Below are positions 1 to 13,664 of a DNA stretch of 64,000 nucleotides, in pieces (position 1 is the stretch's first letter; the number at the start of each line of letters is the position of its first letter). The stretch spans positions 744,001 through 808,000 of the forward strand of contig JAHLKI010000009.1 in assembly GCA_025602905.1 (NCBI GenBank), given 5' to 3'. Below the pieces are notes generated by a model. It was given only the letters and a program-made list of their open reading frames with translations, did no database searches and had not been told where the DNA came from. The translations under genes were made by a program, and so were the position numbers. Source of the DNA: Phlyctochytrium arcticum. Lineage: Eukaryota; Chytridiomycota; Chytridiomycetes; Chytridiales; Chytridiaceae.

Positions 1-1978
1 CTTCCCTATCACTGGGCATGCCGACAAAGGCATTATCTTGGGCTACTGGCGCCGGGATCACCCCGAGTTGCTGCAAGGAAAGGTACATTTCCTTACATAC
101 CTGAAAAATAAACTATGGTTGAGCAACTCCTCGTGGTATAGATAGAGATGCACGGTTTGCTCACCAGCTCTGCTGCGCGTCTCATCTCCTTTGCGGGGAT
201 TTCCTCCTTCTGAATACGTGCAACCAACTCCTTGACATTGTCCCGCATATCTTCCAACTGATGCGAAAATGCCTCATCCCATGGATTTTGACTTTCACCG
301 ACTGGTCGATCTGGATGGTTATCAACGGGACCAACATCACTGGGTGGGACCTCTTGCACTTTGCTTTCCCTCTTTTCCGCGGATCCAAGCTTGTCTTGTT
401 CCTCCGTCGTAACGTCACTGGGTGAAATCTCTTGCACTTTGCTTTCCCTGTTTTCCTCGGATCCAGGCTTGTCTTGCTTCTCCGTCGTAACATCACTGGG
501 TAAAATCTCTTGCACTTTGCTTTCCCTCTCCTCTACGGGTCCAAGATTGTTTTGCTCTTCTGCTTGGCCTGGTACTGCTATCGCCAACGGTTGCGTTTCT
601 CCAGGTACCTCTTCTTGCTTATTCTCCTTGGGCAAATCCTCTTCAAGTCTAGCTAGCTTAACCAGTGCCTGTAAATACGGAAAATGGTACAGAAAAAAAA
701 TATATTCTCACTCTAAGTAACTTCGAGTTCACCACAAAGCACCAAAAATGCGCGCCATACCGAGTCTCGTTCTTTGGTGATTCGGTCCAGCTCAGCCTTC
801 CACTCTTCCGGCGTCCGTTGCTCTAGTTCATAGTCCTGTGCGTTGCGGGATGAGGTACGACTGCGCTGACATTGAAGATCTTCCGCAAGTTTGTCGCGTG
901 TTTCGGTGAGTTGCTGAATGTGCAAAGTGGACATGGATATCTTTGAATCACGCTGTGAGAGTTCATCCTGTAATCTACAGACATGTATTGGCGTCAGAAA
1001 TTGGTAAGTTTCGTAAGCTAGTGAACATACCTGCGAATCTCTCGTCTCAACTCTTCAAGAGCGCCTTTTGCTTCTCTCACGGCTTTATCGAGCTCACTCT
1101 CCCGCCGTCGCTCCAACGCGACTTCTTGGCGCAATTCTCGGACTTCATCATCCAACTTGTGCACTCGAACTTCATATACCTCGCGCAACGCGTCAACTGC
1201 CCGATCCAACTCCAGTTTATGCTTCTTCTCCAAGTGCAACAGCTGGTCAAGATGCTCGGTCAGCGATTGAGTTTGAGCATGGAGGTTTTGCTCGAGCGCG
1301 ACCCGAGCAGTGCTGGTGCCTCTGATCTGCTGTCGGAGTGTAGCAACAGCCGTCAGACTTGACCTAACGATCAACGATTAGTACGCTAAATCGGTTGCTG
1401 CGCAATTTCCTGACTTACAAGTGATTTACTTTTTCGTTGAAATGAGATGGACCTTCTGAGTGTGAGAAATCCTTTTTCGCCTTGCTTGGCTCGTCCCGTT
1501 TGTCGGGTGTTTTGTCCTGGCGGCTAGTCCCTTCTTGCGGTTGCCCCGTGTAGTCCAAGCTGCTCCTATACATGTCTCGGACAACACCAGCCAGTGCATC
1601 TTGGCCATCACCCCCTGAGATATTCTTATCGGCTTTCTTTTGCTGATTTATACCGGAATCCTGGGGGGTATTGGTTGGCCTAGGAGGCGGAATTGGGGTG
1701 CCTCTCGCAGTAGGCGATGTCCCAGGTAAAGGTGGCACAGGAGTTGGTCGGGGCATCTCGTTGGGCGACTCGGGAGGTCCATCGTGCGGGCGGAGGACTT
1801 CAGAGCTTGGGGTATTTGCTGGATTCTCAGCCCAGCCAGGCGAGGGATATCCTTCCGGTGAGACTGGCGCATTCATCGGACTGACATTCTTGTTTGATGC
1901 TCGTTTTCGCGGTCGACTGCTGTCCTCGCGAGAACCACTGGGCGAACGGCGAAATATTCGTTTCAGGGTGTCGGTCAT
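1..1978 (-). CDS. Coiled-coil, Pro/Ser-rich hypothetical protein (partial, 3' end off the window)
   Basis: Five exons on the minus strand can be chained from an ATG at 1978. The first (to about 1428) encodes a basic N-terminus and a Pro-rich stretch. The second (about 1365-1031) is a heptad-rich coiled coil. The third (about 960-729) continues the coiled coil. The fourth (about 673-173) carries three near-identical 26-residue repeats. A fifth exon begins near 86 and runs off the window edge. Introns have GTAAGT-, GTATGT- and GTGAGC-type donors, with CAG or TAG acceptors. No catalytic domain was seen, so a scaffold or cytoskeletal role is only a guess from the coiled coil. The gene is cut by the window boundary. 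Confidence 0.6.
330..560 (-). repeat. Three tandem 78-bp (26-codon) repeats inside the coiled-coil gene
   Basis: The core CTTGCACTTTGCTTTCCCT begins at about 353, 431 and 509, exactly 78 bp apart. It encodes a repeated ESKVQE-x2-PSDV motif. The period is a multiple of three, so copy-number change keeps the frame. Confidence 0.85.
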
Positions 1979-2652
1979 GCCTCAACTCGCTCTAGAAAAG
2001 TTATATGTATGAAGACAAAGCCGTCAGGTGTGGAGGCAAGCGCTTGGGCCATCCTAGCATTTATACATTCATCAAAAGGTGTGGACAGGGCCCAAAGAGG
2101 GGCAGCTACATGCGAGAATGCCCAGGCACAACCCCGTTTTCGGGCTGGGCGACTGTCATCGCTTCTGAATTGACATCCAGTCTCAGTGACATGTCAAAGC
2201 TGGGTGCGCGTTCTCAGGTTTTTGATGCACATACAATGTGCCCATGCGAATGATTCCCTTGGATGAGAGAAGACATAACAATTCTGCGTTCGTAATTCTC
2301 CAGTCTGGAAAATATGCTTGAAAATTTAGAACGTCCAAACAGCCCGGGGTCCCAACATATGAAGATAACGTCCGTTTGTCCTGTTGGCCAACAATCTATA
2401 CCAAGACGCCGAAGTATAGACAATTAAAAAGCGAATGTGGATGAAGGAAATAGTAGATCCAAGTCTTCTGTATTGACGCTGCATGTATGTACCGCCGCTC
2501 GTCTGGAAATTTGAACTCCGGAGTCCGGTTGAAGCTGTGACGTCCGCTCTTTTGCAAGTTCGAAATTTATCATAAAGAGAACATTTCTTTGCAACCTTCC
2601 GCCGAAACTTAAAGATAGCACAACCTCTGTAAATAAGTCAAGCAACGTTGGG
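1979..2652. other. Divergent intergenic region
   Basis: It lies between the 5' ends of the coiled-coil gene (-) and the NAD kinase gene (+). No open frame with coding character was found. It presumably holds both promoters. Confidence 0.5.
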
Positions 2653-4885
2653 ATGTCCAACTCAACAGCGTGCCCGCTATCAAATGTCATTCAGCTAAAG
2701 TTGCTCCACGGAGGACGAACCAAGTATGCCTTTGTCAACGGTAAGTCAGACACTGTCACAACCAATCCTGCCTGGGTAAACGATATTGAATACATGTTTG
2801 TTCCATATAGATTCAGAGCTGTCTTTTATCAATGTGGTCAAGGTGTGTTCGTTCATTCATTTCTCGCAAAGATCTGAGAATAAACAAAAGACAGTCATTC
2901 GAACGCACGTTCAGTACATATGATCACCAAGTTTTCCGCATTGAATTCCATGATTGTACTCATTTCGTTGAACTCAATGGTATGCATCAACGATTCAATT
3001 TCACACTCTGTTCCCGTTTTTACTTACATGAGATGTTAGACGACATCAACCTCATGAATGTCCTTTGCGGCAGTATGTACGTCGTAGATAACTTCAGAAG
3101 GGCAGTTTTGCGATCCGTGCGTCTACCGTCAGCACCAGAAAACTCGGAAACAACAAGCATTTCGAGTATAATAGAAGCTTCAGTCGGGTACTAACTGCTG
3201 ATGTCTGCCACAGAGAGTCGTTTTGTAATCTGACCATTTTCGCTTCCAGGCTGTATGAAGAGTTGGCCAAAGTTCATCGCATGCGCCTACGCTTGGACCA
3301 CATCAAAACTATTCTTATTGTGACAAAGGTTAGTGGCTATTAACTAATAGTCGGGGCAATACTTATTCACAACGGGGCAATAGATTGGAGATCCACAATT
3401 GATTGATGTAACCAAAAGGGTTGGAAACTGGATCCGAAAACATTACCCACGTTTGATAGTCCGGATCCAGAAGTCTATGTTAAACGATATTGAGAAGGCG
3501 GATGGTTCTAGTACCGCAGGAAACCCAGATAGGGATGCTCATCAACAAGATATCCACACGGGCGGCATAAACGGAGATAGGTGTCCACGCGCGGACGGAA
3601 GTTTCGAATACTGGGATGAAGAGTGGGTACGACAAAACAGCGATGACATCAGCTTAGTTATCACTCTGGGAGGGGACGGTACTGTCTTGTACACCGGTAC
3701 GTTGTTTGATAAACTGTACCTATGCCCTGGCGTCAAAGGTTTGATGGAAAGTGCGCTGGAGAGGCGCAAGCTCGAGGAATCAATGACTTGCAAGCGCCCT
3801 TTTTTCTGTAGCGAAAATTGTTTTCCTATCCATGTCTGGCATAATCGCGCGTGCTTGTTACTAACCCCATCACTAATAGGGGGGCTATTTCAAAGATATG
3901 TGCCACCAGTGGTGTCATTTCACTTGGGCTCGTTAGGATTCCTCACCAATTTCATATTGCCGGAGTATGACCAAATCTTACCCGATCTTCTTGGCGGCAA
4001 GGGTCATCACGTAAACCTTCGACAACGTTTATGTTGCCAAGTTCGTAAATGGAAGGGTAGTAAACCTCCCACACCGCACGCCATCACTCGGTGTTCTCGA
4101 CATGATGTTGTAAGAAAAGATGGCGATCAGTGCGCTGCGGTCAAAGAGCAGTGGGAGACTAGCGACCCCGAGTACGGAACTCAAGTCATGAATGAAGTGG
4201 TTCTTGATCGAGTAAGTATTATAATTGATGCACATACTCATATTGGTGTTGTTAAGTACCCCATTATACTTGCAGGGCCCCAATCCCGGATTAATGATGC
4301 TCGAACTGTACGTCAAGTTCAAGAAAAGTTCCGGCAGCACTAATTGATTGTCATGTTTAGATACGCAGATGGTCTGTATTTAACAACAATTCAAGCCGAT
4401 GGACTGGTTATCGCCACGAGCACGGGTTCTACGGCGTATTCGGTGAGGGATACAATAACCTTGTAGACGTTTACAACTACTCATTTCTTCACTCCCAGTT
4501 GAGTGCAGGGGGATCACTTGTTCACCCTGACAAGAATGCCATTCTTATCACACCAATTTGCCCGCATACTCTTACATGCAGGCCGATGATCCTTCCAGGT
4601 AGAACTAAATTGAAGGTCGTGGTGTCTCCCAATAGTCGTTGGAATGCATGGGTAAGCGATATCAACGAATACTGGGCAATCGCAGAAAGTTAACGAATCA
4701 CATTCCAGGCATCTTTTGATGCACGCAGCCGAATGGAACTCGGCAAAGGGGATGGTGTCCTCATATCCGTTTCTCAATATCCCTTCTTGCAAATCTGTCG
4801 CGATGATCAGACTACAGACTGGTGTCGCTCACTTGTATCAAGCCTGCACTGGAACGAACGAGAGACCCAAAAGCCTCTTTTATGA
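2653..4885 (+). CDS. NAD(+) kinase (ATP-dependent), multi-exon
   Basis: The enzyme phosphorylates NAD to NADP. The signature GGDGTVLYT lies near 3670-3695. An intron follows, then LFQRYVPPVVSFHLGSLGFL, the conserved segment after the Gly-rich loop. The NE/D-type motif MNEVVLDR is near 4187, continuing as GPNPGLMMLELY after a short intron. Then come TGSTAYS (near 4424) and, across another intron, LSAGGSLVHPDKNAI with the ITPICPHTL strand. The frame ends at a TGA at 4883-4885. About eight exons are needed. Exon boundaries from 3200 onward are clear from GT-AG sites and family continuity. The first 500 bp, including the ATG at 2653, are less certain. The region between the N-terminal Rossmann strand (HIKTILIVTK) and GGDGT holds a variable insertion. 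Cytosolic versus mitochondrial location cannot be read. Confidence 0.9.
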
Positions 4886-5073
4886 GGAGCAACAAACAAT
4901 ACACGTGGTCAATAACTCGATTCAGTCGGAGAAGTGAGCACTTCAATTCTACACCTACAGTATATTAGAGTCGCGATCAGGTGTTTTGTTAACATCCTAT
5001 CTGCTAGTCTACTTGCACGCTAGCTACTTCTACGGATCTAGCATCAGGAATATCTTGCCTAAATCTACGATTA

Positions 5074-6527
5074 CTACTGTGAACTCCATGACTTTATCGT
5101 TTCGTAACCGCTCATGGCTACCATTGCCCCTGTATGCAATGTAATGTTCAAGTTCTGATCATTTCCACAGAAACTGTGGTGACGTACCTGGTATTGTTAC
5201 GAGTAATCTTAGTTTTAGGCCCTTGTAGAACCCTCCTATACCTTCCCTTTGATAGATACTTTGTACCAAGGACCAATATCCTTTCTGAATCAGTATCCTG
5301 TCAGATGGACATGATTTATCGAGCAACTGTTGTCGCACCCGCAGAATTTCCAGCGGATTGTTGGCGCATACTGAGCACATGCCTGCAAACCCGCCAGACA
5401 TGCTATTTACAATATAATCTTGCGCAGTACTGCTGGGATTGCGCGGCGAAAAACGACCGTAAATTGACGATACAAGACGATGAAAGTACGGTTTGCTGTG
5501 CTCATACGAGCCCCATTGCACGGCTGACGCTGGCGCGTAGGCTCCAATGTCTAATGCTCAATGTTATGTTTGATACATACCTCACAAACTTATCCATCAT
5601 GGGAACGTACATGCGAGATACCCGCGGTAAAAACCGCCTATGCCTTCAGCTTTCAAGAGTTTCCTCACCAAATCTGATGATTCAGATTAGTCGCCAGTGT
5701 GAATGCCTCCTGAACCCTCACTCTAGCATACCTATTGGACCGGCATGCAATCTAAAGTTCTCCTCAGTCATTTTTGCGCAGTAACGCGTAATTTGTTCGC
5801 TTACCGGCTATTGTGGGAAAACCCTTTTAGATTCTGTACTTGCAACCGCTGCGCAACAATATCTGCCGGAACATAGAAAAGTCCGGCGGATATTTCGGCA
5901 GTAGCCCCTATTATGAAATAAGAATGCTTCGAAGCGTGCTGTTCCTACTCAAGTATCATACCAGAGGCAAACCCGCGCAGAAATGGACTCTTATCCATTG
6001 CTGAGGACTGGCTGCACGCGTCTTGAGCTGTCTCGTAGGCGAGATAGTACATGGCTTGTCCCGGAAAAGAACCTAGGACCGAAGGCGGTAAACCTCGCCA
6101 GAAACGCGCAATTCCTGCATACTTGGTATGAGTGCGAGATATCCAGCAAGTGAAAGTATCGTTTCACCTTCTGTTCGGGCGATGTTCCATATTATCTTCA
6201 CCAAGCCTTGCGGGCGACCCAGTGGTACCTCCTAAACGCAAAAGGGCCGCTGCAGAGGTAAGTTCTTAACTCAGTGGCGTAGCGGAAACTCTAAATGACG
6301 GAAAAAATTACCCTTTGGGACATGATTACAGTCTTGACCGTATCAAGTGGGAAGAGACAAGAATCCAGGGCCAAAATGAATCCTGACCCATACAGAATAT
6401 ACTGCACTGAGTCCATATCGGACAAATTGATGCGTTCGGGTGCCGAGGTGCCATTATTCAAGAGTTCGACCTCTGGTACTGCTGGGAAAGATGGAAGAAA
6501 GTTTGCGCTGGGAGAGTCCACTGCCAT
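5074..6527 (-). CDS. Mitochondrial carrier (SLC25) family protein
   Basis: This is an inner-membrane solute carrier with three homologous repeats. Each carrier signature is visible: PLDTVK in exon 1 (ATG at 6527), PADIVAQR in a middle exon (about 5850-5890), and PLEILRVR near 5330. Matching RGL/RGY-type second halves are present: FWRGLPPSVLGSFPGQAMYY near 6100, GIGGFYRGYLA near 5630 and GIGGFYKGLKLRL near 5220. The last exon ends with a TAG at 5074-5076. At least six short introns are required. The splice just before the third-repeat lead-in (5640-5720) could not be settled. The middle signature resembles carriers of the SLC25A44 type, but the substrate is not determined. Confidence 0.85.
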
Positions 6528-6745
6528 TAGCTATGGCGTACTTAATCAAATTTGAGGTAAAAATGAACGAAACTACAAATTAACAGAAACTGAAGATATA
6601 CTTGCTGCGCCTGTCAGGGTCTGAGATCTATTTACAGGGATCACGTCAGCTGGTAGGAATGTTTACATACAGCATATAGCTCGCGATGCGCAATCGTGCG
6701 CAGCACATCTAACAGTCTAAGTACATAAATAGTCGCGGGCAAGCT

Positions 6746-9700
6746 TTAAGCGTTCTCTTTGACTGCCTCCGCGGAGGCCATCCTTTCCGCTGCTTTTTCC
6801 TCTGCCCTAGCTTCTGCGTCAGCCTGCTCCTGCTCAACAGCATCCATGACTCCAATGGTGTTGGCTACACTGATCTCCGACATGAGTCTGATTACTGCCC
6901 CTTCCACAGGCTTAAGCTGCATACTTTTCCGAGTGCGCCGGCCGCCCGGGAAGCCAGGGAAATAACTCTGGCGCCTTGACCCGCCTTCACTAGGTGGCAT
7001 TACGCTCCCACGGCGACCCCCCAGAGCCATGCTTGGACGTCGGAGACTAGACGCGGATGCATCACTTACGGGTGCTTCCATCTCTGGCTGAATTTCTCGC
7101 TCCCTCTCCCGGGCTTCCCGTTGCTTCTCCTTGTCCAACTCATATTTTCCATCCACACTTGGATACTCTTCCTCGCCAGGAATTTCCTGCCCTATGCTCC
7201 AGCATGATCTCGGAGCATTCAGGAGCAACTTGAACCAGTAAGGGTATTGCTCCTTCATGTCGCGTCGAATATTTGTAAATCGTCTCCAATATACACGCTT
7301 TTCGATGGGCATTTCAAGCTTGAGGAACCGATCAACATGCTTAGGCTTCAGATAGAAGTCTACTATTCGATGGAACACGGGATTGAGAAATCGGCGGTAT
7401 TGGGTAATATCTGCCATGCTGTCATTCGAACGTTCAACATCCGAATCCTGATCGCTATCCCAATCACCCTCTTCAGTGCGCTCCTTTCGTGTTTCTGGAA
7501 GAGGCTTTGGTCGATATTCACCGGTATCCGGAATACGCGCTAGTTCATCCACGCGCTCCAGTTGACGGAGAGCCAGAATAGTATTACGACCGGATCGCTT
7601 TAATTGTGCGCAGCGCTGGAACTGTTGCCGCACACGGTGCACCCGATAGAGACTGGTAGGAAAAATCAAATATCGTTTAGGTTAGCTACTTGTCACCTCA
7701 AACTGCAAGTCGTGAGGAAGGCATACCGTTGTGTGTAACGCACGACATCCCGGTAATGTTGTGCTCGCTTCCCTGCTAGCCAGATCCTCATTTGTCTGTG
7801 TTTATAATTGAGTCAACCCACTGTTGGTGTTGCATTGATATTGAGTTAAACTACTCACCCAACCATATTGGTGACCAACCAGTCAATGGAAACTGTTGCC
7901 CTGATAACCGCATCAATGTGGAAAGGTGGGCGATGAAGCACAACTTTGGGGATGACTTGTTCCTCAGTGGTATCCGGACTGCCATCTCCGAGCTGGAATT
8001 CCTCTCCATCACGAACATACTGAACAGATGGTGGTCTGACTATAGGTTCTCTCCCTCCCGAGCGACTGCGCTTGCGCTTTTTGCTTCGTTTCCGTTTCTT
8101 TCTCGTTTTGGGCTTATTAGCCGGGGCGGGCTCTGAAAAGCGCCTAGAGCGTCGTGCCCCCGATTCCTCGTTCACGAGATTTGGCTCGCTACGGAACGAA
8201 CCGTCGTCGAATAAGGCATTTGCTGGCTCTTCAGTATCGGACAAATCCGGGTTATCGTCATCACTCATCCCCGTCGCCAAACCACTGAAACGCTGCTGAC
8301 TTGGAAGACGACGGCTACGGAGATTTGCGAGTATGGATCCATCCTGCCTTCGTACAGTTCCGGAGGAGGAGCGTAGAATGCCACGCAGAACCCGTTGCTC
8401 TCCTCTTTCACTGTTGATGTAAGCTTGCTCGCCATCGGCGACAGCGTCCCCCCTGAACCTTTCCGCATTCTTTCCATTATTATGAACATCGGAAGCATCC
8501 TCTTGAGAGGGATAAGAGGATAAATTGTCGGTCGAAATATCGGATGCATACGAAAATCGAGAGGAGGAGCTATGCGCAGAACTCTTTCTCCGGTAACCTG
8601 AACTGGCGCTGCGTACATTTCGCCTGATGCTCTCTTCTACTTTCTTGGTATACTTCTCATAGTCCTGTTTGCGCGTGTTTCGGATGTACCAGCCTTCTGC
8701 TAGTTCTGCCTCCCTAGCTGCGCTCTCCTCCGATGGTATGGTCAAAATTCCTGCCGCGGAGGCGGGCCTCGAATAAACACTGCGGCCACAAGGACTGGAG
8801 GACCGTCGAGCGCATGTCTCCACAATTTCGCTAATCACGCGATCATCTTCCCGACTTTCTCCATTAGAGCCTTCGACGTAGACACTGACGGCTTCATCGG
8901 CTACTCCCTCACTCCACCCGCGTGATACGCCCATAATGCTCTGGGCAGGATGACGTCGGGCGGACTGGGCGCGAGACACTGCATGCATGGTTTCCATTGA
9001 TTCAAGAGAGGGCTTGGACTCCCGCACTGTTACTGAGGTGGGACGCAAGCTAATTCTACTGCCGTAGTACGGAGCGGGGGTTATCACCTTAGTGCTCGAA
9101 TTCTACAAATGCGTATGTTAAGATTTGAATCTGCAATGCGTAAAAATGTGACTTTTTGTAAAACTTACGATGATCTCAACAGCCGCCCGTTCTGTAGTCA
9201 CTTGCGAGTAAATGGATGCCAAGAAATCACGATCTTCCCACTTTTCTGGATTGTTTCGCATTGGACTACCTGACCGCTTTGTCGACGACGGGGCAGTGAG
9301 TGGACGATGTATATCCTCGGCAGCGAGCTGACCCACAAGGAGATGGTCTGTCACTGGTACTGGCAGCTCTGCATCCTGAGATGAGAGCCTCAAATTAGAA
9401 TCTAAAGGAACTCGACCTTCCATAGACCAGATAGATATAGCTGGGTGATTCTTGGAGGGCCGCTGGACCCTGTCATCGGCCGTGCGTGCGCGTTCTCTTT
9501 TCCATATATGGGGACTCTTTGCCCGCTCTAACCGCTCGTTTTCCGGGCCGGAATCCTCAAGACCAGCCTGGGGTTCTTCAGCCGTGGCAACTGGAAGTGG
9601 TTCATTCGATTCTGCCGCTAGGGCCGTCTTGCTTTCCACCCTATCATGGTGGTGTTGTCTACAATGCTCGCACATGAAGGAATCACCATCTTCAGGGATA

Positions 9701-12700
9701 TCACTGTAGCAAAGTTGGTCCAGAGGTGACTCCACCGCGCGTGACGGTGGCCGTGGGACACGTATGTGGACAGGATCCATAAGCTGTCTGCTAGGTGGGC
9801 GGGTAGGGATTCCTGGAGAAACACAAGGCATTTGTTCTTTTCTGCTGGTATATATAATTTTGCCAAGTCGAGTTGCCTCGTCCACCAGGGGATATTCCGC
9901 GGACTGATAGCCAAATAAGTCTTCAGTAGGAAGATTAGCATCCACGAACATTCGGTAGGTCCAAACCAGATCCCCCAGAATCTGACCGGAAGGAGGACGA
10001 TGAACTGGTCGTACATCTGGAGCGGCAGGCAGACTAAACATCTTAGGGAGCGCGACATGCTCATATTGTTTGTTCACATCGACCACGGAAGCAGCTGGGT
10101 TATGGCGCACGGCAAAAATGCTTGCAGTAGTTGGTCGGGATGAATCCGAAAGCGGCAGAGTACGCGTGGCCATCTTGTCGTACACTTCTTGTCGTGTTAA
10201 AGTTCGAAATCCAATGTTTTTCATCACGTTCAAGACCACATCCTTGTTAATGACGGATTCGGGTTGCGGAACTGCCGGGGGTTTGCTGCTATGTACAAGA
10301 TGGGCGGTAACGGGTCTCTGGGCAGCTGTGATGGGGCGAACAGGCTGTGGTAATGGTGGTCTGTGATTTTCCAAATCGGCTTGGAACGTGTTTATTGGTG
10401 CGGCTTTGCGCTTCACTTCCGGGCCACTTAGATCAATGGTGGAGACTTTCAGTGGCGTGACGTGCTGAATTATTTGCGGCGGGGGCAACATCAATTCTTT
10501 TTCGGTTTTCTGTTCTGGTTGCTTTATCCAGGGAGAAGCGTCGACTTGAGCCGTGACCAGCGCTGGTGCGGACTTTGCTTTTGTTTTCAACAATGAGCGA
10601 CCACTCGTCAGACTACGAGTTTTGCGAAGAGTCTTCCTAGTCTCCTCTGCTGGTCCATTGTCTTTCCGCACCTTTTTTGATTCGGAAATATCCTCATCTT
10701 CAGCCTCCGCACCCTGCACCACAGATTCATGTGCCCTTTCAGGTCGTGATTCCCACACATCACTGAGCGATAGGTAAACATCCTCCATTTCCGCTGCTGT
10801 TGATCTCTCATAATCTGCCGCAACCCGGCTGTTCCAATCTTGATCATATTCGTCCTCCCAGGGCTGGGGCGTAGAAGGGGAGAAGCACGTCGGAACAGCA
10901 ATCGATTCCCTCGGATCGCGGGCCCAGGTATCGACAGAATCAATCATACGTTGGCGATGTTGCTTTTGGGTTAATGGCTTTCGATCCTCAGTGATGCGCT
11001 TGGATAGCTCACTCGTGCTCACTGCACTTAGCAGTGGCGGGGTAATGATCTCCTTATGCAGTCCCTGAACCCGGCGGAGGTGTATTAGGTTATCTTCAGA
11101 ACCCCGCAGAAGAGGGATGTCAGAGGGTCGGCTCAGAGTCGGGCGGCGCGTCGCTTTCGCGGAACTGGTCCTCTGACTGGTCGTCCGTGGGCGTAACGCT
11201 TTTGAGGGCATTGGCGCGGGCTCTACCTTTTCCATTTTCGCGGACGGTATGGTCGCTACTCCTTCTGCTGCTGTCGAAGAGTCTTCAGTAGTATCGTGCT
11301 GAAGATGATGATCTTCTTTATGGCCATTAGCATACTCCGCAGTCGGCATCAGATCTGCCGTATCATGCTCCTCAGCAGTTAGACTGTTGAGAGTGGAAAC
11401 GCCGCTTTTATCGGAGGCACTGTCCAGAAACTGACTTGACTGAGTGCCCTCGGTGTTCTTTTGAAGTCCCAGTGGATCACGGGGGGCTTGATTATTCTGC
11501 CCACTGTGCATGTCAGAGTCGCTACCGAACTTGCCGAGTACTGAAGCATCTTCAATTTCAGTAGCAGTGCGCTCCTCGGTACCAGAATCTTCGAAAAGTC
11601 GGTTACTGAAAATCCTGGATGCTTTTGCTGCGCAACAGTAGTACCTTCAAATGACACAGCGTTGCCAGGCCCGCTACTCGAGTAGTGTCTGTTATCGTCT
11701 TTCAAACCATTCTCGAGTCTCCTACGATTTTCCTGCTCGGTTCTTATGGCACTTTCTTTCATGCGTTTACGATGCTCCGCCGCTTCCGTGTCTGCTAAAC
11801 GCTTCCGTTCGTCCGCTTCCTGTGCATCGGTTGATTGGCCCAGAGGTTGAGAAACTGGCGTCTGCTGCGAAAGCCGTGGTTGCTCTAAAGCTGAAGCTTG
11901 CCCCTCGTTTACCGATTGTGTCCTTTCATTGACCGATTGCCGCTGCAGCCAAGACCCATGACTGCTGCCATCTGGTTGAACGTAATCAGTCTCAGCTTCA
12001 GATTGATTCGGCTGTATAACAGTGGATAAGAGTTGGAATATCTGCGCCCCAGAGTGCTCCGACTGTACAGCATTGGATAATGGTTGTGATAACTGCGCCG
12101 TAGTATACTCCTCCGTGGGAATTGTCGACATCCCTGTAATATTGACATCTGAGAGTTCTTGACCTGAGACCTGAGAAGTTTCTCTCTGTACTTGTGTACC
12201 ACTGTCACTGTCAATGGGCAAGTAGCTGGGACTGGCAGCATGGAAATTCACCAAATCCGGAGGATCTTCTGTTGAGAGCATCTCAGCACTGGCGCGCGTC
12301 GTTCCTTGCAATCCCGATTGGCGGCTGGCTTGCATCTGGGCCTGCCGATCGTTGTATTCCGGGTTCGGTCTTGGAACTTTTCCCTGTAACTGACTGGTGG
12401 AAGAACCTTGGGTGGGCACGACCGACTCGACCATCTCTCCCCTTCGAATTCTCTCCATGTCAGGAAAATTGGGTCGCCAAGCTTGAAGTTTTTGATGCAT
12501 AGTATGAATGTCCGTGAATGTATCGGACGCATCCCGAAGTGAGCTTTGCAGGTCTTTGACGGAATCCAGGAAAAATGCCATGGGTTTATTCAGCTTCGGT
12601 GCCGCTGCTGATACTACGGGTATGATGGACGGAACAGTAATGGCATCGATACTTTTTTGCTTACTCAGTTTCTTACTTTTACCAGCCTTCTTTGTCGGTG

Positions 12701-13175
12701 TCTTGCGCGGTACACCGGTACTACTCCCCACTATAATATTTCGAGCACTTCCTGACAGTTGGTCCTGGCTGCTATTGATGCTTGACCGGCTCGCGGATTT
12801 CGTACCATACAGGATATTTGCGCGAGAGCCCTCCCGGTTCAGGACGGGTCGACTGGACGCTGAGCGTGTGGACGAAAGGCTTCGTGCCGAAACCGCACCC
12901 GAGAGATTTAATAGTTGATTAGAGCTGCGATTCGTTCGAGCTGTACCCAAATTATCCGTTGAGGAAGATCGCGCAGCAAGGTCTCCGAGCGAGCGCATGA
13001 GAGGACCTGCACCGGCCCGGGAGCTTGAGACAGGAAGCGGCCGAATAGCATTTGCATTCTGCTGTTGGTTTTGCGATATAGATCTCGAACTAACTTGGGT
13101 TCGGCGTCGATTTAGCGATGTTTGACTCTCTGGCTGCGCGGCTTCCCCTCGGGCGGAGTTATCCTGGGCACTCAT
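6746..13175 (-). CDS. Very large low-complexity hypothetical protein, multi-exon
   Basis: Long open frames on one strand are joined by small introns: 13175 to about 11600, about 11600-9160, 9118-7855, a small exon near 7800-7728, and 7660-6746. The ATG at 13175 (MSAQDNSARG) is the first Met. Ser/Arg/Pro-rich disordered sequence dominates. A basic KKRKRSKKRKRSRSGG run lies near 8060-8110. The best-conserved-looking part is C-terminal, near 7250-7450, with RFLNPVFHRIVDFYLKPKHV and an aromatic-rich helix. The junctions near 9090-9170, 7850 and 7680-7730 have clear GT-AG sites. The junction near 11540-11640 changes frame without an obvious intron, so this could be two genes or an indel. I do not recognise the protein. 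Confidence 0.6.
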
Positions 13176-13664
13176 GGTCCGCAAGGAAGCCGTTCAGGCT
13201 AATACAAGGTATAAGTGTTGGTAGTATACTGGTTACGAAACTGAGCAGACATGAATAAGTATTCTTGATACTAAGTGGACCATTCGAGTAAGTTTGGGCA
13301 TACCCACCGACCGGTTTGCGGGGTGCGAAGGATTAGATAATTATCTAGATGTTCTTTTCCAACCATCAATATAGTTAACCTTATATTTGAATCAAATAAT
13401 ATTTGTTCCATAAACTTTGTATGAGGAATGAATTGTCCACGCTCTACATCTACAGTGAGCGTCTCTACTCTACCGCAAATTCCAAGTATAAAATCGTCAA
13501 CCCGCTCGGCCACGACCAATACTTGTCATTGGGCAGAACAAATTAATTGAATGGTTATTTTCAAAGCTCGATAACATGATGCTAATTCTGAGAGAAAGGA
13601 GAGGGTGGCATGGAAAAAAAATCTAACGCAAAGCTATCCGCAAGAATCTTGGGGTGTGAACTAT
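13176..13664. other. AT-rich intergenic stretch
   Basis: A short minus-strand frame (13271-13519) lacks an ATG and has AT-rich codon use unlike its neighbours. No gene is called here. Confidence 0.4.

Noticed and set aside
13271..13519. Small AT-rich minus-strand frame that briefly suggests an Sm/LSM-like fold
   Set aside because: No ATG, no splice partner and no real motif match.
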